A stretch of DNA of 64,000 nucleotides from Demequina oxidasica. GTDB lineage: Bacteria > Actinomycetota > Actinomycetes > Actinomycetales > Demequinaceae. The stretch is taken from the NCBI RefSeq assembly GCF_000975115.1, contig NZ_BBRE01000002.1, positions 310,001 through 374,000 on the forward strand, written 5' to 3'. Below are positions 25,966 through 34,535 of this stretch, in pieces (positions within the stretch are counted from its first letter, which is position 1; every line of letters starts with the position of its first letter). The notes under the pieces are model-generated. The model saw only the letters and a program-made list of their open reading frames with translations. It was not told the DNA's origin and ran no database searches. The position numbers and the translations under genes are program-made.

Positions 25966-26223
25966 ATGATTATTGATTGCGACACCTGCGAGGTGCGAGA
26001 CAAGGCGTGCGGCGACTGTGTCGTGTCCTTCCTCACCATTCCGGTGCGTGCAGGGGCGAGCGCCTCACACGACACGCACGGAGTGCGGATGGATGCAGAC
26101 CAGGAGGCTGCCGTCGAGGCGTTGGTAGCTGGCGGGCTCGTGCCACCCCTCAGGCTTGTGCATAGTGCGGAGCCACGGACGGGGGCGCCGTTGGTGACTC
26201 ACACGGGTCGACACGCGAGCTAG
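25966..26223 (+). CDS. Small conserved Cys-rich protein
   Basis: An 85-residue protein beginning MIIDCDTCEVRDKACGDCVV, which puts four cysteines in the first 18 residues (C-x2-C ... C-x2-C), a likely zinc-knuckle or Fe-S site. The rest has an Ala/Val-rich helix (ADQEAAVEALVAGGLVPP) and no other recognisable motif. I recognise this as a small family common in actinobacteria; the function is unknown. I chose the ATG at 25966 over an in-frame ATG at 25927 because it fits a leaderless promoter and starts directly at the conserved block. Its stop shares the palindrome CTAG with the stop of the convergent acyl-CoA synthetase gene. Confidence 0.75.
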   Translation: MIIDCDTCEVRDKACGDCVVSFLTIPVRAGASASHDTHGVRMDADQEAAVEALVAGGLVPPLRLVHSAEPRTGAPLVTHTGRHAS

Positions 26224-28019
26224 TCCTCGAGAGGCTCCTTGCGGGCGTAAACGCGCTCGACGGCGTCGGCGTAGTCGGCGAGCACTTGTTCGCGTTTTAC
26301 CTTGAGCGACGGGGTGAGTGTTCCGGCCTCGACGGTGAAGTCGTCCTCGAGGATCTCGAAGTTGCGCACCGACTCGGCACGCGAGACAACGGAGTTCGCG
26401 CGCTTAATGGCTTTCTCTACGCGGGCACGTACACGAGGATCGCGAGCCGCCTCGGCCACACTCATCTCTTCCATACCCTTGCTTTTTAGCCAGCCGGGCA
26501 ACGCCTGCTCATCCAGGGTGACGAGAGCCCCAATGAAGGGGCGGCCATCTCCCACGACGATGCACTGGCTCACCAGGGGATAAGCGCGCAGTCGGTCCTC
26601 GATGACGGCGGGCGCCACATTCTTTCCACCAGCAGTGACAATGATCTCCTTCTTACGGCCGGTGATCCGTACATAGCCGTCGGCATCCTCCTCGCCCAAA
26701 TCACCGGTCATGAACCACCCGTCTTTCATGGTCGCGGCCGTCGCTTCGGGGTTGCGGTGGTATCCGTCGAACAGCGTTTCACCGCGCATCAAGACTTCGC
26801 CATCGTTGGCGATTTTTGACTCGAGTCCGGGAAGAGGAGGACCTACGGTGCCCATCTTGACCAACTCAGGTCGATTCACATGCGAGGCCGCGTTGGTCTC
26901 GGTGAGACCGTAACCCTCGAGCACGGTGAGGCCAAGGCCGCGGTAGAAGTGGCCGAGTCGCTCGCCGAGCGGTGCCGAGCCTGACACGGCCCACGTGGCG
27001 CGGCCGCCCAACACGTCGCGGATCTTGCCGAGGACCAGCTTGTCCGCGAGGCCGTGACGTGCTTTGAGGGCGATGGATGGGCCGCGGGGGTTATCGAGTG
27101 CCGTTGAGTAATCGATGGCTTGCTTGGCCGCCCACCGGAAGATTTTGACCTTGCCACCGAGCTCGGCCTTTTGTTCCGCACCCGCGTAGACCTTTTCGAA
27201 GACGCGAGGAACGGCGAGCACCAGCGTGGGCTTGAGCGACCCCATCATGGGCACAAGCTGCGTGGCATCGGGACAGTAGCCGATTCGCATGCCCGATGCG
27301 AGCAAAACCACCTGAATCATGCGCGCGAGCGAGTGTGCAAGGGTGAGGAACAGCACGGTGCTGCCGTCCTTCTGGAAGACCACACCGGGCGCGATGTCTT
27401 GGATGCCCCGGATCTGTCGCAGGTATGCAAAGTGAGACAGGCGCACGCCTTTGGGCCGGCCGGTGGTACCGGAGGTGTAGACGATGGTGGCGAGGTCCTG
27501 TTGTCCGGGGGCGGCCTTGCGTTCGGCCAATGTGGCGTCGCTTACTTTTGCCCCATCCTCGACCAATTCGTCGATGATGCCGTGGTCAATGACGTAGACG
27601 TCATTGAGGGGTGACTCTGTGTCAGCAGCGACTTTGTGGGCCAGCGCTGCGTGCGCATCGGTCTCCACGAACAGCACCGACATGTCGGAATCCGAGGTGA
27701 TCCAGTCAACCTGGGAACGAGCGGAGGTGTCATAGATGGGTACCGGGATGGCACCTGCGGACCAGATGGCAAAGTCCAACACCGACCATTCGTAACGAGT
27801 GCGCGCCATGATGCCCACGCTCTGGTGGGGCTCGATTCCGCGCGCGATGAGCCCCTTAGCGACGTCATCGACGAGCTGCCTGAGTTCTCGGCCGGTGAGG
27901 TCTACCCATTGGTCGTCAACCATGTGGCTGACAAGGACGCGGTCGCTGTAGCGTTCCCAGGCGGCATTCACCTCGTCGACGATGTTGTGTGCGTAATCGG
28001 GTTGGGTATCGGCTGGCAT
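26220..28019 (-). CDS. Long-chain fatty-acid--CoA ligase (FadD15-like)
   Basis: An AMP-forming acyl-CoA synthetase of 599 residues that activates fatty acids to acyl-CoA at the membrane. Motifs: the P-loop-like YTSGTTGRPKG (A3), YGLTETNAA (A5), MTGDLGEEDADGYV (A7) and GRKKEIIVTAGGKNVAP (A8/linker), with the C-terminal catalytic Lys in SLKVKREQV. The open frame continues upstream, but that extension does not resemble the family. I chose the ATG at 28019, 6 nt after GGAG; ATGs at 28031 and 28037 are alternatives. It diverges from glk. Substrate chain length is inferred from family only. Confidence 0.93.
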   Translation of the reverse strand: MPADTQPDYAHNIVDEVNAAWERYSDRVLVSHMVDDQWVDLTGRELRQLVDDVAKGLIARGIEPHQSVGIMARTRYEWSVLDFAIWSAGAIPVPIYDTSARSQVDWITSDSDMSVLFVETDAHAALAHKVAADTESPLNDVYVIDHGIIDELVEDGAKVSDATLAERKAAPGQQDLATIVYTSGTTGRPKGVRLSHFAYLRQIRGIQDIAPGVVFQKDGSTVLFLTLAHSLARMIQVVLLASGMRIGYCPDATQLVPMMGSLKPTLVLAVPRVFEKVYAGAEQKAELGGKVKIFRWAAKQAIDYSTALDNPRGPSIALKARHGLADKLVLGKIRDVLGGRATWAVSGSAPLGERLGHFYRGLGLTVLEGYGLTETNAASHVNRPELVKMGTVGPPLPGLESKIANDGEVLMRGETLFDGYHRNPEATAATMKDGWFMTGDLGEEDADGYVRITGRKKEIIVTAGGKNVAPAVIEDRLRAYPLVSQCIVVGDGRPFIGALVTLDEQALPGWLKSKGMEEMSVAEAARDPRVRARVEKAIKRANSVVSRAESVRNFEILEDDFTVEAGTLTPSLKVKREQVLADYADAVERVYARKEPLED

Positions 28020-28094
28020 CCTTGACTCCATTGTCATTGAACGGGTAGGGAAACGATACTCTTTCTGGTGTTGATCAAGTGACCGGGGGAGAGT

Positions 28095-29060
28095 ATGACC
28101 AAGCACGCTATTGGTGTGGATATTGGCGGGACCAAGATCGCTGTAGGTGTCGTGAACGAGCAGGGCGAGATTGTGGCGAAGACGCGCCGCAAGACGCAGC
28201 CACAGGAGCCTGCCAGCATCGACTCGGCAATCGCCGATGCCGTGGCCGAACTTTCTCAGCAGTATGAGTTCCATGCGGTGGGCTTGGCAGCGGCGGGCTT
28301 TGTGTCCTCCGACCGTGCGCACGTGACGTTTGCCCCGAACATCGCCTGGCGTGAGTACGCGCTTGCTGACAAGGTTTCTGCGTTGATCAACCGGCCCGAC
28401 ATTACCGTCGTCGTCGAGAATGACGCCAATGCGGCTGGATGGGCAGAGTTTAAGTACGGCGCGGGACGCGACGCCACCAACATGGTGATGTTGACGATCG
28501 GCACCGGGCTGGGTGCGGCGCTCGTAGTCGACGGCCGCCTGGTCCGCGGCCAATACGGTTTTGGCGCGGAATTGGGCCACTTTCGCGTCGTTCCAGGTGG
28601 GCACGCATGTGGGTGCGGACATCGTGGTTGCTGGGAGCAGTACGCCTCGGGATCCGCACTAGTGCGTGAGGCTCATCGTGCCGGGGTGGAGCGACCGGTG
28701 CGCTCTGCTGCTCTTCTGGAGCTCGCCGGCGGAAGCGCTACAGATATATCCGGACCGCACGTCACCAAGGCTGCCGTGGCGGGGGACGAGCTCGGCATCG
28801 AGTTGCTCGCTGAGCTTGGGTCGTGGATCGGACAGGGGTGTGCGTCGCTCGCCGCAATCCTTGACCCCGAACTGTTCGTGGTGGGTGGTGGTGTTATTGC
28901 CGCCGGGGACCTCATGATTGAGCCAGCCCGCGCATCGTACTCCGAGTATTTGCCCGCCCGCGGGCACCGCCCCATTGCTCCGATCGTTGCCGCTGACATG
29001 GCAAACGATGCTGGAATTGTCGGCGCGGCCGCCCTGGCGCGCGAGGCAACCGGGGAGTAA
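28095..29060 (+). CDS. glk: ROK-family glucokinase
   Basis: Phosphorylates glucose (ATP-dependent in most ROK glucokinases) in the cytosol. The 321-residue protein has the phosphate-binding VDIGGTKIA near the N-terminus, the catalytic Asp in ENDANAAGWAE, GTGLGAALV, and the ROK zinc signature with Cys/His in GGHACGCGHRGCWEQYASG. GGGVIAAGD ends the adenosine-binding region. There is no HTH domain, so it is an enzyme rather than a ROK repressor. The ATG follows GGGGGAG. It is followed by plsC and the PPi-phosphofructokinase gene, all co-directional, a small sugar/lipid metabolism block. Confidence 0.92.
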   Translation: MTKHAIGVDIGGTKIAVGVVNEQGEIVAKTRRKTQPQEPASIDSAIADAVAELSQQYEFHAVGLAAAGFVSSDRAHVTFAPNIAWREYALADKVSALINRPDITVVVENDANAAGWAEFKYGAGRDATNMVMLTIGTGLGAALVVDGRLVRGQYGFGAELGHFRVVPGGHACGCGHRGCWEQYASGSALVREAHRAGVERPVRSAALLELAGGSATDISGPHVTKAAVAGDELGIELLAELGSWIGQGCASLAAILDPELFVVGGGVIAAGDLMIEPARASYSEYLPARGHRPIAPIVAADMANDAGIVGAAALAREATGE

Positions 29061-29093
29061 CCGGCTAGCCTGAGGAGTCAGGAAAGGACGCGG

Positions 29094-29801
29094 ATGTACT
29101 ACGGGTTGTTCAAGCACGTACTTTTGGGGCCAGGCCTCAAGACGTATTACCGACCCTGGGCGGAAGGTGTGGAGAACGTGCCCGAGTCGGGAGGCGCGAT
29201 CCTTGCCTCGAACCATCTGTCGTTTTCAGATTCCGTGTTTCTGCCACTGGTTCTCAAGCGCAAAGTTGTCTTTCTTGGCAAGGCCGAGTACTTCACGGGC
29301 AAGGGAATTAAGGGCTACGGCACCAAGGCCTTCATGCAGGGAGTGGGAGTCATTCCTGTGCACCGTGGTGGAGGAAAAGCGTCGGAGGCGGCGCTACGGA
29401 CCGGGCTCGAGGCGCTTCAAGGCGGAGACTTGCTAGGCATTTATCCCGAGGGAACTCGCAGCGCCGACGGACGTCTCTTCCGGGGTAAGACTGGCATGGC
29501 CCGTATGGCGATTGAAGCACAGGTTCCCATTGTCCCCGTGGCGATGATCGACACCGACATCGCTCAACCCATAGGGCAGCGGGTGCCGTCGCGGCACCCC
29601 ATCGGTGTGCGAATCGGGGCACCAATCTCTCATCACCCCTACGTGGGGATGCAAGACGATCGCGTGGCACTACGCACCTTTACGGACAGTGTGATGGAAG
29701 CGATTCGCGAGTTGTCCGGCCAAGAGTATGTGGACCGAGACTCAGCGCAATATAAGCGCGAACTTGAGCGCGAGAACCGCGCACAAGGCGACTCCGCCTA
29801 G
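29094..29801 (+). CDS. plsC: 1-acyl-sn-glycerol-3-phosphate acyltransferase-family protein
   Basis: A 235-residue membrane-associated acyltransferase. Motif I NHLSFSDS contains the catalytic His-x4-Asp; GKAEYFTGKGIKG gives motif II and YPEGTRSADG motif III, followed by VPIVPVAM (motif IV). The N-terminus has only a weak hydrophobic stretch. It probably acylates lysophosphatidate, but the family includes other acceptors such as mannosides, so the substrate is not settled. A Shine-Dalgarno GGAAAGGA precedes the ATG, and TAGCCT about 20 bp upstream is a candidate -10. Confidence 0.88.
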   Translation: MYYGLFKHVLLGPGLKTYYRPWAEGVENVPESGGAILASNHLSFSDSVFLPLVLKRKVVFLGKAEYFTGKGIKGYGTKAFMQGVGVIPVHRGGGKASEAALRTGLEALQGGDLLGIYPEGTRSADGRLFRGKTGMARMAIEAQVPIVPVAMIDTDIAQPIGQRVPSRHPIGVRIGAPISHHPYVGMQDDRVALRTFTDSVMEAIRELSGQEYVDRDSAQYKRELERENRAQGDSA

Positions 29802-29831
29802 CGGGCGGCATCGGCCAATATTCTTCGCCCC

Positions 29832-29837
29832 TAGAAT
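29832..29837 (+). promoter_or_regulatory. Candidate -10 box for the phosphofructokinase gene
   Basis: TAGAAT about 40 bp upstream of the ATG gives a short leader with a Shine-Dalgarno (GAAAGGT, 29866-29872). No clear -35 is seen. Confidence 0.4.
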
Positions 29838-29877
29838 GGGCGTGAAATCACCTAAGCATTGAACTGAAAGGTATGTC

Positions 29878-31077
29878 ATGACGGTACGTCGCGTTGCACT
29901 GCTCACCGCCGGAGGGTTCGCCCCCTGCCTGTCCTCCGCAGTAGGTGGACTGATCGAGCGTTACACCGAGATCGCGCCGGAGGTCGAGATCATCGCCTAT
30001 GAGCACGGATACTGGGGCCTGCTGCTCGGCAAGAAGACCGTCATCGACGACGAGGTGCGCGCCAAGGCTGGCATCCTGCACGAGTTTGGCGGCTCGCCCA
30101 TTGGTAACTCGCGCGTCAAGCTCACCAACCGCGAGGACTGCGTCAAGCGCGGTCTGGTCCAGGAGGGCCAGGACCCGCTCGCGGTGGCGGCGGAACGTCT
30201 CAAGGAGGACGGGGTGGACGTGCTCCACACCATCGGTGGAGACGACACCAACACGACGGCCGCAGACCTCGCCGCGTACCTGGCCGACAATAACTACGAC
30301 TTGACCGTCGTGGGCCTGCCCAAGACCATCGACAACGACGTGGTGCCGATTCGCCAGTCGCTGGGAGCCTGGACCGCTGCCGAGGAGGCCGCAGGATTTG
30401 CGCGCAACATCATCGGTGAGCACCGTTCCGGGCCCCGCATGCTGATCATCCACGAAGTCATGGGCCGCGCGTGTGGCTGGCTCACTGCCGCGGCTGCTGC
30501 GTCCTACCGGAAGGACCTTGATACCCGCGAGTTCCTGCCCGGAATCGGTTTGACTAAGGAGCGTTGGGACATTCACGCCATCTACGTCCCCGAGTCCAAG
30601 CTGGATCTCGATGCGGAGGCGACGCGTCTGCGTACCGTGATGGACGAGGTCGGTAACGTCAACATTTTCCTGTCCGAGGGTGCTGGAGTGCCCGAAATCA
30701 TTGCGGAAATCGAGGCCTCCGGTGGAACCGTTGACCGTGACCCGTTCGGTCACGTCAAGCTCGACACCATCAACCCCGGCGCGTGGTTCGCGAAGCAGTT
30801 CGCGGAGCGCCTCGGAGCAGAGAAGGTCATGGTTCAGAAGTCTGGTTACTTCTCGCGCGCCGCGGCCGCGAACGCCGAGGACCTTCGCCTGATCAAGTCG
30901 ATGACCGACCTTGCGGTCGAGTGTTCGCTGCGTGGCGAGTCCGGCGTGATCGGTCATGACGAGGAGGACGGCGACCGTCTCAAGGCCATCGCGTTCCCGC
31001 GCATCGCCGGCCACAAGGCCTTCGACACCGCCACGCCCTGGTACACCGACATGTTGTCCCAGATTGGCCAGGCATAG
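29878..31077 (+). CDS. pfp: Pyrophosphate-dependent 6-phosphofructokinase
   Basis: Interconverts fructose 6-phosphate and fructose 1,6-bisphosphate. In this 399-residue protein the phosphoryl-donor motif reads GGDDTNTTA, not GGDGS, and the catalytic loop reads PKTIDND with Lys, not PGTIDND. Both changes mark PPi-dependent enzymes. The N-terminal LLTAGGFAPC and MGRACGW substrate segment also fit that group. The ATG follows GAAAGGT. The DAHP synthase gene starts 4 nt after its stop, so the two are probably cotranscribed, linking glycolytic flux to aromatic amino acid entry. Confidence 0.92.
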   Translation: MTVRRVALLTAGGFAPCLSSAVGGLIERYTEIAPEVEIIAYEHGYWGLLLGKKTVIDDEVRAKAGILHEFGGSPIGNSRVKLTNREDCVKRGLVQEGQDPLAVAAERLKEDGVDVLHTIGGDDTNTTAADLAAYLADNNYDLTVVGLPKTIDNDVVPIRQSLGAWTAAEEAAGFARNIIGEHRSGPRMLIIHEVMGRACGWLTAAAAASYRKDLDTREFLPGIGLTKERWDIHAIYVPESKLDLDAEATRLRTVMDEVGNVNIFLSEGAGVPEIIAEIEASGGTVDRDPFGHVKLDTINPGAWFAKQFAERLGAEKVMVQKSGYFSRAAAANAEDLRLIKSMTDLAVECSLRGESGVIGHDEEDGDRLKAIAFPRIAGHKAFDTATPWYTDMLSQIGQA

Positions 31078-31081
31078 CTCT

Positions 31082-32431
31082 ATGACTCAGACCGATCTTC
31101 AGGCCGCAGGAGTGGACTCGTTCCTCTCCTGTGAGGCCAAACAACAGCCCGTGTGGCCGGATGCGGAGGCACTCAAGCGCGCCACCGACCGGCTCCGTGA
31201 GGTGCCCCCACTGGTCTTTGCCGGCGAAGCTGACGTGCTGCGGGAGCAGCTCGCGGCCGCTGGGCGTGGCGAGGCTTTCGTCCTTCAGGGTGGTGACTGC
31301 GCTGAGGTCTTCTCCGAGGCAACTGCGGACCGCATCCGCAACAAGATCAAGACCATCTTGCAGATGGCAGTAGTTCTTACATACGGAGCCTCGACACCGA
31401 TCATCAAGATCGGACGCATGGCGGGACAGTACGCGAAGCCGCGTTCGTCGAACGATGAGACGCGCGACGGTGTCACCCTTCCCGCATACCGCGGGGACAT
31501 TGTGAACTCGTCCGCGTGGTCGCCGGAGTCGCGCATTCCCAATCCGGAACGTCTGCTCGACGCATACCACGTCTCCGCGTCCACGCTGAATCTTATTCGC
31601 GCCTTCACCACCGGTGGATTTGCGGATCTTCGCCGTGTACACGCCTGGAACAAGGGCTTCGCTGCCAACCCGGCATACGCGAAGTACGAGCAAACTGCCG
31701 CCGAGATTGACCGCGCGGTGCGCTTCATGGCAGCCGCAGGCGGCGACTTCGACGCGCTCAAGACCGTCGAACTGTTCTCCAGCCATGAGGCGCTGCTGCT
31801 GGACTACGAGCACGCACTCACGCGTATAGATTCCCGCACGGGACTGGCGTACGACTGCTCAGCGCACTTCCTCTGGATCGGAGAGCGCACGCGTGAACTG
31901 GACGGCGCCCACGTGGAGTTCATGTCCAAGATTCACAACCCGATTGGCGTGAAGCTCGGACCCACCACCAAGCCCGAGGACGCCCTCGCGCTCGCGCAGC
32001 GCCTCAACCCGGACAACATCCCTGGGCGGCTTACTTTTGTGGCGCGCATGGGCGCCGACAAGGTGCGGGAGGTGCTTCCGGGCCTCGTTGAGGCGGTGCG
32101 TGACGCAGGAGTAGTCGTGACGTGGATGACGGACCCGATGCACGGCAACACGTTCACGTCCGACTCTGGGTACAAGACTCGCAAGTTCGACACGATTTTG
32201 GACGAAGTCACCGGCTTCTTCGAGGTGCACCGCGACGCAGGTACAGTGCCCGGCGGCATTCACGTCGAGCTCACCGGCGACGACGTTACCGAGGTCATGG
32301 GCGGAACTGAGGAGATCGATGACGAGGGTCTTGCTCGTCGTTACGAGACCAAAGTTGACCCGCGCCTGAACCACCAGCAGTCGCTGGAGATGGCTTTCAA
32401 GGTGTCGGAGTTGCTCTCGCACCAGCAGTAG
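31082..32431 (+). CDS. aroG: Class II 3-deoxy-D-arabino-heptulosonate 7-phosphate synthase
   Basis: Condenses phosphoenolpyruvate and erythrose 4-phosphate, the first step of the shikimate pathway. The 449-residue plant/mycobacterial class II form has the opening KQQPVWPD, LQGGDCAE with the metal-binding Cys, KIGRMAGQYAKPRS, SHEALLLDYE, and metal ligands His and Glu in DPMHGNT and GIHVELTGDDV. It starts 4 nt after the phosphofructokinase stop with only a weak AGG, so translation is probably coupled. In M. tuberculosis the homologue lies close to pknL, as here. A strong terminator follows. Confidence 0.94.
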   Translation: MTQTDLQAAGVDSFLSCEAKQQPVWPDAEALKRATDRLREVPPLVFAGEADVLREQLAAAGRGEAFVLQGGDCAEVFSEATADRIRNKIKTILQMAVVLTYGASTPIIKIGRMAGQYAKPRSSNDETRDGVTLPAYRGDIVNSSAWSPESRIPNPERLLDAYHVSASTLNLIRAFTTGGFADLRRVHAWNKGFAANPAYAKYEQTAAEIDRAVRFMAAAGGDFDALKTVELFSSHEALLLDYEHALTRIDSRTGLAYDCSAHFLWIGERTRELDGAHVEFMSKIHNPIGVKLGPTTKPEDALALAQRLNPDNIPGRLTFVARMGADKVREVLPGLVEAVRDAGVVVTWMTDPMHGNTFTSDSGYKTRKFDTILDEVTGFFEVHRDAGTVPGGIHVELTGDDVTEVMGGTEEIDDEGLARRYETKVDPRLNHQQSLEMAFKVSELLSHQQ

Positions 32432-32453
32432 AACAGCCCTCGACACAAAAAAG

Positions 32454-32486
32454 CGGCGTCCGCACCCTTTAGGGGTGCGGACGCCG
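32454..32486. terminator. Bidirectional terminator (aroG / pknL)
   Basis: A perfect 14-bp inverted repeat (arms 32454-32467 and 32473-32486, loop TTTAG). The minus-strand product is followed by CTTTTTTGTG, a classic U tract, so it is strongest for pknL. Confidence 0.92.
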
Positions 32487-32515
32487 TCTGCGTTAATCCC
32501 TGTCGCGTTCGCTCG

Positions 32516-34471
32516 TCAGTTGTAGATCAGCACAATCGTGGTGCCGCGCTCCACGTCAGTGCCGGGGGCGATTGACTGGTCGGCGATCTGATTGCGGGTG
32601 CTAAACGGCCAGCGCGCGCGTAATTCGGGCACGAGACCGACGTCCTTGGCGGCCTGTACCGCCTCGTCGACGGGGTCGAAGACAAAGTTGGGTACGTCAA
32701 CTAGGGGAGGCCCATCAGAGACCCATATCGTGATGGCGTCGGTTCGCGTGCCATTGTCGCCTGCCGCGGGGTCCTGCTTGAAGACCTTGCCCTTGTCTTG
32801 CTCTGCACTACGTTCGCGCTTAACCGTCACCTCTAGTGCATCGTCCGCTAGCGTCGCCTGAGCATCGGCCTCAGTGCTGCCGATGACATTGGGGTATTCA
32901 ATGGGCTCGGGTCCGTCCGATACGACGAGGTTGATCGCGGTGTCGTGACGTACTGACTCTCCCGCCTTAGGGTCCTGCTCGAGGACCTCGCCCTTCTTGA
33001 CAGTGTCGGAGTACATCTTTTTCGTTTCGCCCACCTTGAACTCGGCGTCACGTATGTCGTTGATCGAGTCACCCTCGGTAGCCCCCACTAGGGAGGGCAC
33101 GGTGGTCATCTTGGGGCCTTGGGAGACGATGATCGTGATCTTGGCGCCGTTCGGGACCTGCTTTTGGCTGGCGGGATCGGTGCCGATAACGATTCCTTCG
33201 AGTACCACGTCGTCATATTCAAACTGAGTCTCGGTGACCAACCCTGCTGCCTGAAGAGCCTTCTCCACTTCTTGCTGAGTGCCTGTGACGGTGGGAACCG
33301 TGGTGTACGCACCGGGTCCTATCGAGTTGTACCACCAAAATCCAACGCCGCCCAAAACAAGAATTGCGGCAAGGATCGCACCTGACCACCACAATCCGCG
33401 ACGCTGAGGGGCAACTGGTTCGCGTGCCTCAGGGTCGTCCTCGACGAGAGCCGCGGCTGTCGTGACGGGGGCGAACGCGGACTCTCCGAGACCGATGGGG
33501 AGAGCCACGGTGGCGCCGGCGGGCGCGGGGTCGAACACCGTGGTGGCGTCGTCATCCCGGTCCATGAGCGCGATGGATCCCGATGGGAGGTCGGCGCGAC
33601 GGTCGAGGGTGGGGTCGTCGATGAGCGAGCGTGCCTGGCGCACCATAGTGAGCGCTGCGGAGGCGTCACGGGGACGATCGTCTGGGTCGCGAGCCACGAG
33701 GTTCGCCACCAGCTCGTCGAACTCGGGAGGCAGCCAGGCAACTGATTGGGAAGGGGCAGGAACGTCCTCGTGCACGTGGCGCGTCGCCACATCAATAGCT
33801 GAGTCGCCGGTAAAGGGCTGGTGCCCGGTGACCATCTCGTAGAGAAGAATGCCGGCCGCGTAGACGTCGGTGCGCGCGTCCTGTGTGCCTCGAGACACCA
33901 GTTCTGGACCCAAATAGGCAACCGTGCCCATGATGGTTCCGGTCGAAGTGGAGGTCACCTCGGTGACGGCGCGTGCAAGCCCAAAGTCGGCAACCTTAGT
34001 GCGGCCGTCCTCGTCTAGCAGGACGTTCTCTGGCTTGATGTCTCGGTGCACCAGGTGCTGACGGTGGGCTGCGGCAAGCGCGTCCAGCACGCCCTCAGTC
34101 ACGGTGAGGGCCTCACCCAGCGTGAGGCATCCTTCGTGGTTCATGCGCTGACGTAGGTTCTCGCCCTCGACGTACTCCATGGTGAGGTACGAGATCTCGC
34201 CGTCGACGCCTTGGTCATAGACCCGCACCATTCCGGGGTGGGTCAGGCGGGCAGCGGCCTTGGCTTCGCGCCGGAAGCGGGCAGTGAATTCAGATGAATC
34301 GAGGTCCGAACCGAGTCCGGCGCGCATGACCTTGAGTGCAACCAGACGTTCGAGGCGCTTGTCGAAGGCCAAATACACGGTTGCCATGCCGCCTGCGCCA
34401 ACGCATTCGCGCACAACATAGCGGCCGTCGATCAGACGGCCGAGCAGCGGGTCAGTGATGGTGTCGGACAC
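32516..34471 (-). CDS. pknL: Ser/Thr protein kinase with PASTA repeats (PknL-like)
   Basis: A 651-residue transmembrane kinase. The cytoplasmic kinase domain (about 18-275) is complete: glycine-rich VGAGGMATVY, ATP lysine K47, HRDIKPEN with D144, DFG D162 and an activation loop TSTSTGTIMGT. A linker with acidic and Thr-rich parts precedes one helix (about 360-381), then four extracellular PASTA domains (about 390-651) that should sense muropeptides or lipid II. The pknL name rests on context: DAHP synthase, an Rv2175c-like gene and a polyprenyl synthase gene are neighbours, as in M. tuberculosis. PknL there lacks PASTA repeats, so this is also PknB-like. The GTG start is leaderless (TAGAAT, 6 nt). 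Confidence 0.92.
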   Translation of the reverse strand: MSDTITDPLLGRLIDGRYVVRECVGAGGMATVYLAFDKRLERLVALKVMRAGLGSDLDSSEFTARFRREAKAAARLTHPGMVRVYDQGVDGEISYLTMEYVEGENLRQRMNHEGCLTLGEALTVTEGVLDALAAAHRQHLVHRDIKPENVLLDEDGRTKVADFGLARAVTEVTSTSTGTIMGTVAYLGPELVSRGTQDARTDVYAAGILLYEMVTGHQPFTGDSAIDVATRHVHEDVPAPSQSVAWLPPEFDELVANLVARDPDDRPRDASAALTMVRQARSLIDDPTLDRRADLPSGSIALMDRDDDATTVFDPAPAGATVALPIGLGESAFAPVTTAAALVEDDPEAREPVAPQRRGLWWSGAILAAILVLGGVGFWWYNSIGPGAYTTVPTVTGTQQEVEKALQAAGLVTETQFEYDDVVLEGIVIGTDPASQKQVPNGAKITIIVSQGPKMTTVPSLVGATEGDSINDIRDAEFKVGETKKMYSDTVKKGEVLEQDPKAGESVRHDTAINLVVSDGPEPIEYPNVIGSTEADAQATLADDALEVTVKRERSAEQDKGKVFKQDPAAGDNGTRTDAITIWVSDGPPLVDVPNFVFDPVDEAVQAAKDVGLVPELRARWPFSTRNQIADQSIAPGTDVERGTTIVLIYN

Positions 34472-34477
34472 AGGGTC

Positions 34478-34483
34478 ATTCTA
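34478..34483 (-). promoter_or_regulatory. -10 box for leaderless pknL
   Basis: On the minus strand TAGAAT ends 6 nt before the GTG at 34471. No ribosome binding site is present. Confidence 0.5.
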
Positions 34484-34535
34484 AGCCGGTCGCGCCGCAC
34501 GTCAGGTAAAGCCACGAGCGGTAGTGACACATCTG

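Noticed and set aside
28020..28622. About 200-codon N-terminal extension of the acyl-CoA synthetase
   Set aside because: It lies antisense to glk, lacks similarity to the family, and a Shine-Dalgarno precedes the internal ATG.
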